From Rhizobacter sp. (GTDB taxonomy: Bacteria; Pseudomonadota; Gammaproteobacteria; Burkholderiales; Burkholderiaceae_C), in NCBI GenBank assembly GCA_025351675.1, contig JANXVK010000488.1, positions 1 to 11,939 of the forward strand: DNA of 11,939 nt, read 5' to 3'. The notes beneath the pieces are model-generated. The model saw only the letters and a list, made by a program, of their open reading frames with translations. It was not told where the DNA came from and did not search any database. Every line of letters begins with the position of its first letter. The stretch's first letter is position 1. The position numbers were made by a program, and so were the translations under genes. Of the stretch, positions 5,998-11,939 are shown piece after piece.

Positions 5998-8295
5998 ATG
6001 TCCACCCCTGCCGACCAGAAGGCCGCCGAACTCCGCCGCGACGCGCTCGATTACCACCAGTTCCCGACGCCCGGCAAGGTCGCGATCCACGCGACCAAAC
6101 AGATGGTGAACCAGCGCGACCTGGCGCTGGCCTACTCGCCCGGCGTCGCGTTCGCGTGCGAAGAGATCGTCGCCGACCCGGCAAACGCGTTCAAGTACAC
6201 CTCGCGCGGCAACCTGGTCGCGGTGATCACGAACGGCACCGCGGTGCTGGGCTTGGGCAACATCGGCCCGCTCGCAAGCAAGCCGGTGATGGAAGGAAAG
6301 GGTGTGCTGTTCAAGAAGTTCGCCGGCATCGACGTGTTCGACATCGAGATCGCCGAGAACGACCTGGACAAACTCGTCGACCACATCGCCACGCTCGAGC
6401 CGACCTTCGGCGGCATCAACCTGGAAGACATCAAGGCGCCCGATTGCTTCTACGTCGAGCGCCAGCTGCGCGCGCGCATGAAGATCCCGGTGTTCCACGA
6501 TGACCAGCACGGCACCGCCATCGTCGTCGGCGCGGGGCTGCTCAATGGCCTGAAGGTCTCGGGCAAGAACATCAAGGAAGTAAAGCTGGTCACCTCGGGC
6601 GCCGGCGCCGCCGCGCTCGCCTGCCTCGGCCTGTTGATGAAGCTCGGCCTGCCGCGCGAGAACATCTGGGTTACCGACTTGGCCGGCGTCGTCTACGAAG
6701 GCCGCACCGAGCTGATGGACGAGGACAAGATCGGCTTTGCACAGAAGACCGAAGCCCGATCGCTCGCCGACGTGATCAAGGGCGCCGACATCTTCCTCGG
6801 CCTCTCGGCCGGCGGCGTGCTGAAGAAGCACATGGTCGCGACGATGGCGCCGAACCCGATGATCTTCGCGCTCGCCAACCCGACGCCGGAAATTCTTCCC
6901 GAAGAGGTGCTCGAAGTGCGCAGCGACGCGCTGATCGCGACCGGCCGCAGCGACTACCCGAACCAGGTCAACAACGTCCTGTGCTTCCCGTACATCTTCC
7001 GCGGCGCGCTCGATTCGGGTGCGACCACGATCACGATCGAGATGGAGATCGCCGCGGTGTACGCGATCGCCGAGCTTGCGCAGGCGGAGCAGAACGAGGT
7101 CGTCGCTGCGGCCTACGCGGGCGTGGCGCTGGGCTTCGGGCCCGAGAACCTGATCCCGAAACCGTTCGACCCGCGGCTGATGATGAAGATCGCACCGGCG
7201 GTGGCAAAGGCCGCGGCCGATTCGGGCGTGGCCGCGCGGCCGATCGCCGACATGGACGCCTACCGCGAGAAGCTGCAGACCTTCGTCTACGCCTCGGGCA
7301 CGACGATGAAGCCGATCTTCACGATGGCCAAGCGCGCGATCAACAAGCGCATCGCGTATGCCGAAGGTGAAGAAGAGCGCGTGCTGCGCGCGGTTCAGGT
7401 CGTGGTCGACGAAGGCCTCGCGCGACCGACGCTGATCGGCCGGCCGGAAGTGATCGCCCAGCGCATCGAAAAATTCGGCCTGCGCATCAAGGCAGGCACC
7501 GACTACGACCTCGTCAACACCGAGGACGATCACCGCTTTCGCGACTACTGGCAAACCTATCACCGCATGACCGAGCGCAAGGGCGTGACGCAGCAGCTCG
7601 CGAAGATCGAGATGCGCCGCCGTCTGACGCTAATTGGCGCAATGCTGCTCAAGACCGGCGAGGTCGACGGCATGCTTTGCGGCACCTGGGGCACGACCGC
7701 ACTGCACCTGCACTACATCGATCAGGTGATCGGCAAGCGCGAAGGCTCGAAGACCTATGCCTGCATGAACGGCCTCGTGCTGCCGGGCCGGCAGGTGATG
7801 CTGGTCGACACGCACGTCAACTACGACCCGACGGCCGAACAGCTGGCCGAGATCACCGTGATGGCCGCCGAAGAGATGATGCGTTTCGGCCTGCAACCGA
7901 AGGCCGCGCTGCTCTCGCACAGCAACTACGGCTCGAGCAATCAGCCCTCGGCGATCAAGATGCGCGACACGCTGGCGCTGCTGCGACAGCAGGCGCCATG
8001 GCTCGAGGTCGACGGCGAGATGCATGGCGACACCGCGCTCGACGGGGCGTTCCGCAAGACCGTCATGCCGAGCAGCCCGCTCAGCGGCGAGGCGAACCTG
8101 CTGGTGCTGCCGAACATCGATGCCGCCAACATCAGCTACAACCTGCTGAAGACAGCCGCCGGCGGCGGCATCGCGATCGGCCCGGTGCTGCTCGGCGCGG
8201 CCCAGCCGGTGCACATCCTGACGCCTTCGGCGACGGTGCGGCGCATCATCAACATGACCGCGCTGACGGTCGCCGACGCCAACGCGGCACGCTGA
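5998..8295 (+). CDS. maeB: NADP-dependent malic enzyme with C-terminal phosphotransacetylase-like domain
   Basis: This 765-residue protein has the full length of the MaeB-type hybrid enzyme, which decarboxylates malate to pyruvate and CO2 while producing NADPH. Residues 1-430 are the malic enzyme part: [15 protein letters not shown] with Y46 as probable catalytic tyrosine, [21 protein letters not shown] (85-105), the metal-binding [12 protein letters not shown] (166-176), the dinucleotide-binding [13 protein letters not shown] (198-210) and [10 protein letters not shown] (290-299). Residues 435-765 are the phosphotransacetylase-like domain, with [21 protein letters not shown] (559-579), [16 protein letters not shown] (637-651) and [20 protein letters not shown] (722-741). 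In known MaeB proteins this domain is regulatory, sensing acetyl-CoA, rather than catalytic. ATG 5998 starts the conserved region; its ribosome-binding site is weak. A 558-residue antisense frame is a GC-rich shadow. It is probably transcribed alone. Confidence 0.96.
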   Translation: MSTPADQKAAELRRDALDYHQFPTPGKVAIHATKQMVNQRDLALAYSPGVAFACEEIVADPANAFKYTSRGNLVAVITNGTAVLGLGNIGPLASKPVMEGKGVLFKKFAGIDVFDIEIAENDLDKLVDHIATLEPTFGGINLEDIKAPDCFYVERQLRARMKIPVFHDDQHGTAIVVGAGLLNGLKVSGKNIKEVKLVTSGAGAAALACLGLLMKLGLPRENIWVTDLAGVVYEGRTELMDEDKIGFAQKTEARSLADVIKGADIFLGLSAGGVLKKHMVATMAPNPMIFALANPTPEILPEEVLEVRSDALIATGRSDYPNQVNNVLCFPYIFRGALDSGATTITIEMEIAAVYAIAELAQAEQNEVVAAAYAGVALGFGPENLIPKPFDPRLMMKIAPAVAKAAADSGVAARPIADMDAYREKLQTFVYASGTTMKPIFTMAKRAINKRIAYAEGEEERVLRAVQVVVDEGLARPTLIGRPEVIAQRIEKFGLRIKAGTDYDLVNTEDDHRFRDYWQTYHRMTERKGVTQQLAKIEMRRRLTLIGAMLLKTGEVDGMLCGTWGTTALHLHYIDQVIGKREGSKTYACMNGLVLPGRQVMLVDTHVNYDPTAEQLAEITVMAAEEMMRFGLQPKAALLSHSNYGSSNQPSAIKMRDTLALLRQQAPWLEVDGEMHGDTALDGAFRKTVMPSSPLSGEANLLVLPNIDAANISYNLLKTAAGGGIAIGPVLLGAAQPVHILTPSATVRRIINMTALTVADANAAR

Positions 8296-8297
8296 GG

Positions 8298-8344
8298 GTC
8301 GGCTCCCGCCGACAATGACCGGGAAAACCCGAAGGCTTTCCCGG
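8298..8344 (+). terminator. Tandem hairpins after maeB, likely terminator region
   Basis: Directly after the maeB stop lie two perfect stems: GTCGGC-tccc-GCCGAC at 8298-8313, and CCGGGAAA (8319-8326) pairing with TTTCCCGG (8337-8344) around a 10-nt loop. Neither is followed by a run of T, so this is not a classic intrinsic terminator. It may end maeB transcription with help or protect its 3' end. A weaker stem, GCCTTT at 8361 with AAAGGC ending at 8381, follows. Confidence 0.45.
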
Positions 8345-8425
8345 CCCTCCACAACGGGGCGCCTTTGTCTGCAAAAAAGGCTCGAATGATCGTCAATTCC
8401 ACTAACTTTTAGATCGTTTTGAAAA

Positions 8426-8437
8426 GTGTGCGCACAC
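8426..8437. promoter_or_regulatory. Perfect 12-bp palindrome upstream of the ribonuclease promoter
   Basis: GTGTGCGCACAC is a perfect palindrome sitting 40 bp upstream of the inferred -35 of the ribonuclease gene, in the AT-richest part of the window. Its spacing suits an activator or repressor dimer site. No specific regulator can be named from it. Confidence 0.35.
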
Positions 8438-8476
8438 AAACAAAGCACATGGATTGCCCCATTTTGAGGCAGCCGC

Positions 8477-8505
8477 TTGAGCTTTCCGGCCCGATTCGGT
8501 AACAT
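8477..8505 (+). promoter_or_regulatory. Sigma-70-type promoter for the ribonuclease/barstar pair
   Basis: TTGAGC (8477-8482) and TAACAT (8500-8505) are separated by exactly 17 bp. Each matches 4 of the 6 consensus bases. Transcription would start near 8512, giving a leader of about 20 nt before the GTG at 8533. A Shine-Dalgarno-like AGGGA lies at 8522-8526. Confidence 0.6.
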
Positions 8506-8532
8506 CACAGCTTCTGAATTCAGGGATTTCCC

Positions 8533-8946
8533 GTGTTTCTCTCCGGTCAGCCACCGTGGTGGCAAGCTCTGCACAAGACGGGGCACGTTCTCACACTGGC
8601 AGGCGCGGTCTTGATGGCCGGTTCGGTTCAGGCCAAGGGTCCGCTCCCGGAAACGGGCGAAACGGTCGCGCTGGCCCGGCTGCCGGTCGAGGCGCAAGCC
8701 ACCCACCGTCTGATTCTGGTCGGCGGGCCGTTCGCTCACCGCAAGGACGGCAGTGTGTTCGGCAATCGCGAGCGCTTTCTGCCACGCCAGCCGCGCGGCT
8801 TCTATCACGAGTACACGGTTCACACGCCCGGCTCGCGCGATCGTGGCGCCCGGCGGATTGTGTGTGGTGGCAAGCCCCCTGCGAGTCCGGAAACCTGTTT
8901 CTACACCGGCGATCACTACGCAACCTTTCAAAAGATTGCGCCGTGA
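8533..8946 (+). CDS. Secreted guanyl-specific ribonuclease, RNase Sa/N1-T1 family
   Basis: This 137-residue protein closely follows Streptomyces RNase Sa, a small enzyme that cleaves RNA after guanosine. Residues 1-34 look like a signal peptide (HKTGHVLTLAGAVLMAGSVQA), so the mature enzyme of about 103 residues should be exported. LPVEAQATHRLI, GGPFAHRKDGSVFGNRE, LPRQPRGFYHEYTV, TPGSRDRGARRIV and YTGDHYATFQKI align by eye along the whole of RNase Sa. The catalytic set is kept: E93, R104, R108 and H128, corresponding to E54, R65, R69 and H85. The terminal disulfide of RNase Sa is missing; instead C111 and C122 bracket a longer loop before the catalytic histidine. The start is GTG with AGGGA 6 bp upstream, a modest signal compared with the following barstar gene. 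It may serve as a nutrient RNase or as an antibacterial toxin; no toxin-delivery domain is present. Confidence 0.9.
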   Translation: MFLSGQPPWWQALHKTGHVLTLAGAVLMAGSVQAKGPLPETGETVALARLPVEAQATHRLILVGGPFAHRKDGSVFGNRERFLPRQPRGFYHEYTVHTPGSRDRGARRIVCGGKPPASPETCFYTGDHYATFQKIAP

Positions 8947-8991
8947 GCCGAGGAGCGATGTTTTGTTTTTTGAAGTTTTTTTCTTGACTCG

Positions 8992-8997
8992 AGGAGG
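8992..8997 (+). promoter_or_regulatory. Perfect Shine-Dalgarno that decides the barstar start
   Basis: AGGAGG lies 9 bp before ATG 9007 and only 3 bp before an in-frame GTG at 9001. The spacing favours ATG 9007. It is the strongest ribosome-binding site seen in the window, while the ribonuclease uses AGGGA and a GTG, so the inhibitor is expected to be made in excess. Confidence 0.65.
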
Positions 8998-9006
8998 AAC
9001 GTGACC

Positions 9007-9402
9007 ATGCTGTTGCAGACAGTCCGTCCGAACATTGTTCAATCGATCCGCGCGTTTCGCGTCGAAGATCTGATGCAGGCGGCGCAAGGCGCCGAGCAGC
9101 ACTTCCTCTACGCGAATCTGACGACGGCCCAGTCCAAGCAGGACGTGCTCGAAAGCATTGCGCAGGCTTTCATGTTTCCTGCGCATTTCGGCAAGAACCT
9201 GGACGCGCTCTACGACTGCATGACCGACCTGGTCCACAAATCGGGCGCGCAGCCCGGCTTCGTGGTCGTGCTCGAGCAGCTCCCCGACAACCCGCGCTTC
9301 GACCGCGAGGCGCGCGAGCAGTTGCTCGACGTGTTCCGCGACGCCGCCGACTACTGGGCCGAGCGGAAAATCCCGTTCAGGTGTTTCTATTCTTTTCAGT
9401 AG
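9007..9402 (+). CDS. Barstar-family ribonuclease inhibitor
   Basis: This 131-residue protein is a longer relative of barstar (about 90 residues), the cytosolic inhibitor of barnase-type RNases. The signature is AQAFMFPAHFGKNLDALYDCMTDLV at about 52-76, matching the barstar helix PEYYGENLDALWDCL. D66 and D70 correspond to barstar D35 and D39, the acidic residues that plug the enzyme's active site. Barstar W38 is Y69 and Y29 is H60, both tolerable changes. GFVVVLEQL (84-92) is the following core strand, and IPFRCFYSF the final strand. About 40 extra N-terminal residues precede the core and have no assignment. There is no signal peptide, so it should stay in the cytosol and guard against unexported ribonuclease made from the gene 60 bp upstream. 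Its stop lies inside the hairpin at 9399-9439. Confidence 0.88.
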   Translation: MLLQTVRPNIVQSIRAFRVEDLMQAAQGAEQHFLYANLTTAQSKQDVLESIAQAFMFPAHFGKNLDALYDCMTDLVHKSGAQPGFVVVLEQLPDNPRFDREAREQLLDVFRDAADYWAERKIPFRCFYSFQ

Positions 9403-9439
9403 CCCGCTCACAAGACCTCGCGTCTTGGGAGCGGGCTAC
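9399..9439. terminator. Large hairpin overlapping the barstar stop codon
   Basis: GTAGCCCGCTC (9399-9409) pairs perfectly with GAGCGGGCTAC (9429-9439), and inside it CAAGAC (9411-9416) pairs with GTCTTG (9422-9427) around a 5-nt loop, with a single A/G mismatch between the stems. That gives 17 paired positions. The barstar TAG is in the outer stem. No T-run follows on either strand, so it may be a processing or stability element rather than a simple terminator. Confidence 0.6.
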
Positions 9440-9443
9440 CGAA

Positions 9444-9572
9444 GTGACCCCCGCCGTCGCGGAAAAGCCGGCCAAGCCGGCCGCGAAAAACGCCGCGAAC
9501 AACACCTTCGGCATGAACATGCCGATGATGAGTAGCGCGTTCGACACCTCGATGTGGCTCAACGCGGCGTAA
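9444..9572 (+). CDS. Small unassigned reading frame or gene remnant
   Basis: From GTG 9444 to TAA 9572 this frame encodes 42 residues: an Ala/Lys/Pro-rich stretch (AEKPAKPAAKNAA) followed by the Met-rich FGMNMPMMSSAFDTSMWLNAA. Almost every codon ends in G or C, as in the real genes of this window and unlike most shadow frames. This suggests either a true small gene or the C-terminal remnant of a longer one whose front was lost at the preceding hairpin. The frame is open back to 9381 through the hairpin, but that part does not look coding. There is no good Shine-Dalgarno; GGGAG at 9427-9431 is 12 bp away. I do not recognise the protein and assign no function. Confidence 0.35.
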   Translation: MTPAVAEKPAKPAAKNAANNTFGMNMPMMSSAFDTSMWLNAA

Positions 9573-9630
9573 TCCGCGTTCGGTGAGATACAGATCAGCG
9601 CCCCGCGCGGCCCCGCCGCACGGGGCGTTG
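9561..9630. terminator. Hairpins between the small frame and rsmA, possible bidirectional terminator
   Basis: AACGCGG (9561-9567) pairs with CCGCGTT (9574-9580), enclosing the TAA of the small frame. A second, larger stem pairs CAGCGCCCCG (9596-9605) with CGGGGCGTTG (9621-9630), 10 positions with one G-U, and ends right at the rsmA stop. Lying between convergent genes, these could end transcription from both sides. T-runs are absent. Confidence 0.45.
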
Positions 9631-10395
9631 TCATTTGCCGCTCAGCGCGGCGACGAGCCCGAGATACTCGGCCACCGGCACCTCTTCGGCGCGCCGCTGC
9701 AACTCGAACGCGCCGGCAAAGCTGCGCTCGTCGAGCCACCGCCCTAGCGTGTTGCGAAGCAACTTGCGGCGCTGCGAGAACGCTACCCGCACCAGCTCTT
9801 CGAGCAGCGCCGCGTCGATCGCCTGAACCACCGGCAGCGGCTGCATGCGGACCACCGCCGAATCGACCCGCGGCGGCGGCTCGAACGACTCCGGCGGCAC
9901 GTCGAGCACTGACTCGATGTCGTAGCGCCACTGCAGCATCACGCTCAGGCGCCCGTAGTCCTTGCTGCCCGGCGCCGCGGCCATGCGGTCGACGACCTCT
10001 TTCTGCAGCATGAAGTGCTGATCGACCACGTGCTCGACCGCGCCGAGCAGGTGGAACAGGATCGGCGTCGAGATGTTGTACGGCAGGTTGCCGACGATGC
10101 GCAGCTTCTGGCCGCGCTGCTGCGCGAGCGCTGCGAAGTCGACCTGCAGCACGTCGGATTCGATCACGTCGAGCTCCGGCCGCTTGCGCAGCCGCGCCGC
10201 CAGATCGCGATCGAGCTCGATCACCGTCAGCTTCTCGCAGCGCGCGACCAGCGGGTCGGTCATCGCGCCCAGCCCGGGGCCGATCTCGACCAGCGCCTCG
10301 CCGGCCTTCGGGTCGATCGCGTCGACGATGGCGTCGAGGATCGCGCCGTCGGTCAGAAAGTGCTGTCCGAAGCGCTTGCGGGCGACATGTTTCAC
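9631..10395 (-). CDS. rsmA: 16S rRNA dimethyladenosine transferase (KsgA)
   Basis: RsmA dimethylates two adjacent adenosines near the 3' end of 16S rRNA (1518 and 1519 in E. coli numbering) late in small-subunit maturation, using S-adenosylmethionine. The 254-residue product starts with the family opening [13 protein letters not shown]. Next come [14 protein letters not shown] (36-49) for SAM binding, VIELDRDLA (58-66) with the acidic ribose ligand, and [14 protein letters not shown] (101-114), the NLPY motif for adenine methylation. [13 protein letters not shown] and [13 protein letters not shown] follow. The C-terminal domain has [17 protein letters not shown]. The start is GTG 10395, directly before the conserved lysine. 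The open frame runs on to 10611, but that part is repeat sequence and overlaps surA. No Shine-Dalgarno is visible before the GTG because the repeat arm begins 4 bp upstream. Confidence 0.95.
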   Translation of the reverse strand: MKHVARKRFGQHFLTDGAILDAIVDAIDPKAGEALVEIGPGLGAMTDPLVARCEKLTVIELDRDLAARLRKRPELDVIESDVLQVDFAALAQQRGQKLRIVGNLPYNISTPILFHLLGAVEHVVDQHFMLQKEVVDRMAAAPGSKDYGRLSVMLQWRYDIESVLDVPPESFEPPPRVDSAVVRMQPLPVVQAIDAALLEELVRVAFSQRRKLLRNTLGRWLDERSFAGAFELQRRAEEVPVAEYLGLVAALSGK

Positions 10396-10398
10396 GGG

Positions 10399-10509
10399 CG
10401 GGTACGGCGCGCGGGCCGCCGCGCCGGGCCGCCCCGAGCAAGGCCCGACCAAGGGCCACAAAGGAGCCCCTTCGTGGCCCTTGGAGGGTCGCTCGCCGTA
10501 CCCGGCGAG
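10399..10509 (+). repeat. Palindromic repeat, copy B (between surA and rsmA)
   Basis: This structured element fills most of the 127-bp gap between surA and rsmA. The core, 10421-10509, starts with the same GCGCCGGGCCGCCCC as copy A, then GAGC and GGCCCGA. Its central hairpin differs: AAGGGCCAC (10451-10459) pairs with GTGGCCCTT (10474-10482), with an inner AAGG/CCTT. CGCTCGCC and GGCGAGCG form another stem at about 10490-10511. The outermost arms, CGGGTACGGCG (10399-10409) and CGCCGTACCCG (10494-10504), are perfect 11-bp complements, so the whole unit could fold into one large structure. Alternative pairings compete. Confidence 0.7.
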
Positions 10510-10522
10510 CGGGTTGCGTACA

Positions 10523-11869
10523 TCAAAGAGGCGCCTCGCGCAGCTCGACGTAGGCGCGGCCGCGCAGGTCGCGCACCCAGTCGAGGTACGCTTGTTCAAA
10601 GCGCTGCTCACGCAACACGTTGCGCGCCTGCTCGCGCTGCTGCTTCAGCTCGAGCATGACCTCGCGCCGCTCCAGCACCTGGATCAGGTGGACACCGAAG
10701 CGCGACACCAAGGGCTCGGAGATGCCGTTGACGGCCAGGTTGTTCATGGCCTCCTCGAACTCGGGCACGAAGGCGCCGGGCGCGGTCCAGCCCAGATCGC
10801 CGCCGGCAGCGGCCGAGCCGTCTTCTGAATTCTCGCGCGCGAGCTGCTCGAAACTCTGCGTGCCGGCCTGGATCTGGCGCTTGAACTCGGCCATGCGCCG
10901 GCTCGCCGCGTCGGCCGAGAGCTGTGCCGAGACGCGCAGCAGGATGTGGCGGGCGTGCGTCTGCGTCACGGTGAAGGCCGCAGCGCCTTGGCGTTCGACC
11001 AGCTTGATCACGTGAAAGCCGGCGCCGCTGCGCAACAGCGTCGGCGACACCTCGCCCGACTGCAGCGTCTTGACGGTCTCGACGAACGGGTCGGGCAGGC
11101 GGTCGGCCGGGCGCATGCCGATCACGCCGCCCTGCGCCTTGTTGCCATCTTCCGAAATCTCGCCTGCGACCTTGGCGAAGTCGTCGCCGCCCTTCACGCG
11201 CGTCAGCGCCGCCTCGGCGCGGGCGCGCCGCTGCTCGATCACCTCGGCGCTGGCGCCTTCGGGCACGGTCACGAGGATCTGCGCGACGTTCAGCTGCGCG
11301 CCCTTGCCGCTGGCGGCGCGGCGCGCCTCGATCAGTGCGTCGACATCGGCGTCGCTGATCTTGATGCGCAGATTGACCTCGCGCTCGCGCACCCGCTCGA
11401 CCGAGATCTGGTCGCGCACGTTGTTGCGGAAGGTGATGTACGCCAAGCCCTGCTGCTGCAGCCGCGCACGCAGTTGCGGCATCGTCATCTGGTTCTGCAC
11501 CGCGACGTTCATCACGGCGCGATCGATCTCGGCTTCGTCGAGTTTCGGGCCGGTTTCGCGCGCGTTGGTGACCAGCACGCGTTCGTCGATCAGGGCGTCG
11601 AGCACCTGCTTGCGCAACTCGGCCGGCGGCGGCAGTTGCTGCTTGCTGCGCTGCGCTTCGTCGCGGATGCGCGTCAAACGCGACTGCAGTTCGGCATTCG
11701 TGACGAGTTCCTGGTTCACGACCGCGACGATGAAGTCAGCGGTGTTCGGCACGATCGCGGCGCGGGTCTGCGCGAACGCCGGCGCGGCGATCAGGCTCAG
11801 CGCGAGCAAAGCGGCGATGCGACAGGCGCGGCCGCCGGAACGGCCGCGGGAGAACAAGAATTCAGTCAT
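10523..11869 (-). CDS. surA: Periplasmic chaperone and peptidyl-prolyl isomerase SurA
   Basis: SurA escorts unfolded outer-membrane proteins, including LptD, through the periplasm to the BAM complex. The 448-residue product has a Sec signal peptide (about 1-33: charged start, hydrophobic [10 protein letters not shown], cleavage after APAFA). The N-terminal chaperone domain begins [16 protein letters not shown] and includes [15 protein letters not shown] and [17 protein letters not shown]. Two parvulin PPIase domains follow, about 193-293 ([35 protein letters not shown]) and 302-400 ([35 protein letters not shown]), then the C-terminal helix with a final [14 protein letters not shown] 11869 is preferred; a GTG at 11875 would add two residues. 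The start lies inside the lptD reading frame, overlapping its end by 8 nt, so the two are probably translationally coupled. Confidence 0.95.
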   Translation of the reverse strand: MTEFLFSRGRSGGRACRIAALLALSLIAAPAFAQTRAAIVPNTADFIVAVVNQELVTNAELQSRLTRIRDEAQRSKQQLPPPAELRKQVLDALIDERVLVTNARETGPKLDEAEIDRAVMNVAVQNQMTMPQLRARLQQQGLAYITFRNNVRDQISVERVREREVNLRIKISDADVDALIEARRAASGKGAQLNVAQILVTVPEGASAEVIEQRRARAEAALTRVKGGDDFAKVAGEISEDGNKAQGGVIGMRPADRLPDPFVETVKTLQSGEVSPTLLRSGAGFHVIKLVERQGAAAFTVTQTHARHILLRVSAQLSADAASRRMAEFKRQIQAGTQSFEQLARENSEDGSAAAGGDLGWTAPGAFVPEFEEAMNNLAVNGISEPLVSRFGVHLIQVLERREVMLELKQQREQARNVLREQRFEQAYLDWVRDLRGRAYVELREAPL

Positions 11870-11939
11870 AGGCACTCGACGCTGGGGCCACCGCGCGTCC
11901 TTCGCGCAGCAGCTTGTAACCGGGGATATTGTCCTTCAA
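11862..11939 (-). CDS. lptD: LPS-assembly protein LptD, extreme C-terminus (partial)
   Basis: The last 25 residues of a minus-strand protein run from the window edge to TGA at 11864-11862. They read [14 protein letters not shown] and then [11 protein letters not shown]. The D-x-IPGY segment resembles, from memory, the end of betaproteobacterial LptD, the outer-membrane beta-barrel that inserts lipopolysaccharide, and lptD is the standard upstream neighbour of surA. Too little is visible to prove the identity by sequence alone; the gene order carries much of the weight. Confidence 0.72.
   Translation of the reverse strand: MKDNIPGYKLLREGRAVAPASSAYD

Noticed and set aside
4854..6503. Plus-strand open frame of 549 codons antisense to thiL and entering maeB
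   Set aside because: It overlaps two certain genes and the spacer between them, and its composition is that of a shadow frame.
5887..7563. Minus-strand open frame of 558 codons antisense to maeB
   Set aside because: It mirrors the codon pattern of maeB, is rich in Arg, His and Val, and shows no recognisable family; long antisense frames are expected in GC-rich DNA.
8957..8985. T-rich stretch between ribonuclease and barstar as an intrinsic terminator
   Set aside because: No stable stem precedes the T runs, so terminator structure is not supported; it is reported instead as an unusual spacer.
9001..9006. GTG at 9001 as the barstar start
   Set aside because: It lies only 3 bp after the AGGAGG, too close for efficient initiation; ATG 9007 has a workable spacing.
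7630..9411. Minus-strand open frame of 593 codons across the maeB end, ribonuclease and barstar
   Set aside because: It runs through the promoter spacer and both cassette genes, has no conserved motifs, and the opposite-strand genes are clearly recognisable.
9377..9520. Minus-strand 47-codon frame beginning MFMPKVLFAAFFAAGLAG, which looks like a signal peptide
   Set aside because: It is antisense to the codon-biased plus-strand frame, uses disfavoured TTG and TTT codons, and its second half is just the hairpin sequence.
10396..10611. N-terminal extension of rsmA by 72 codons
   Set aside because: The extra part is translated repeat plus antisense surA; the family begins at the [10 protein letters not shown] motif right after GTG 10395.
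1..11939. CRISPR arrays, tRNA or rRNA genes, insertion sequences and prophage genes
   Set aside because: No regularly spaced direct repeats, tRNA-like sequences, transposase or integrase motifs were seen on reading both strands; a computed search could still reveal weak cases.

Overview
The window is GC-rich chromosomal DNA from a betaproteobacterium of the order Burkholderiales, probably near the Rubrivivax/Leptothrix group. This placement rests on the high GC content, GC-rich third codon positions, the protein families present and the lptD-surA-rsmA neighbourhood; it is an inference, because no rRNA or other marker gene is present. Most of the window is ordinary housekeeping DNA. No phage, insertion sequence, CRISPR array, tRNA or rRNA gene was seen.

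Layout. Positions 2-259 hold the C-terminal end of holA (DNA polymerase III delta subunit). A LysR-type regulator on the minus strand faces away from a plus-strand pair: a glutathione S-transferase-like protein and a CmcJ/NvfI-type putative iron/2-oxoglutarate oxygenase. These three look like one small regulated accessory module. Next is a tightly packed minus-strand operon, read right to left: thiL (thiamine-phosphate kinase), pgpA (phosphatidylglycerophosphatase A), pncC/cinA C-terminal-type (NMN amidohydrolase) and a ghrA-like 2-hydroxyacid dehydrogenase. Its genes overlap by 4 nt (ATGA), overlap by 1 nt (TGATG) and then sit 3 nt apart. Divergent from thiL is a long maeB (malic enzyme fused to a phosphotransacetylase-like domain).

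Downstream of maeB an AT-richer spacer carries hairpins, a 12-bp palindrome and a good sigma-70-type promoter. It leads into a two-gene cassette: a secreted RNase Sa-like guanyl-specific ribonuclease and a barstar-family inhibitor. A large hairpin overlaps the barstar stop codon and is followed by a small unassigned reading frame with strong codon bias. The right end is the minus-strand outer-membrane-biogenesis and ribosome-maturation cluster lptD (tail only), surA and rsmA. The pdxA gene often found between surA and rsmA is absent there; the gap holds a structured repeat.

The most interesting points are: (1) the ribonuclease/barstar pair, with its unequal start signals, odd T-rich spacer and relocated cysteine pair; (2) two copies of a palindromic repeat family with conserved arms and different central hairpins, one of which is apparently translated in frame as the N-terminus of PgpA; and (3) the LysR-GST-oxygenase module of unknown substrate. 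None of these can be declared a new system from sequence alone.
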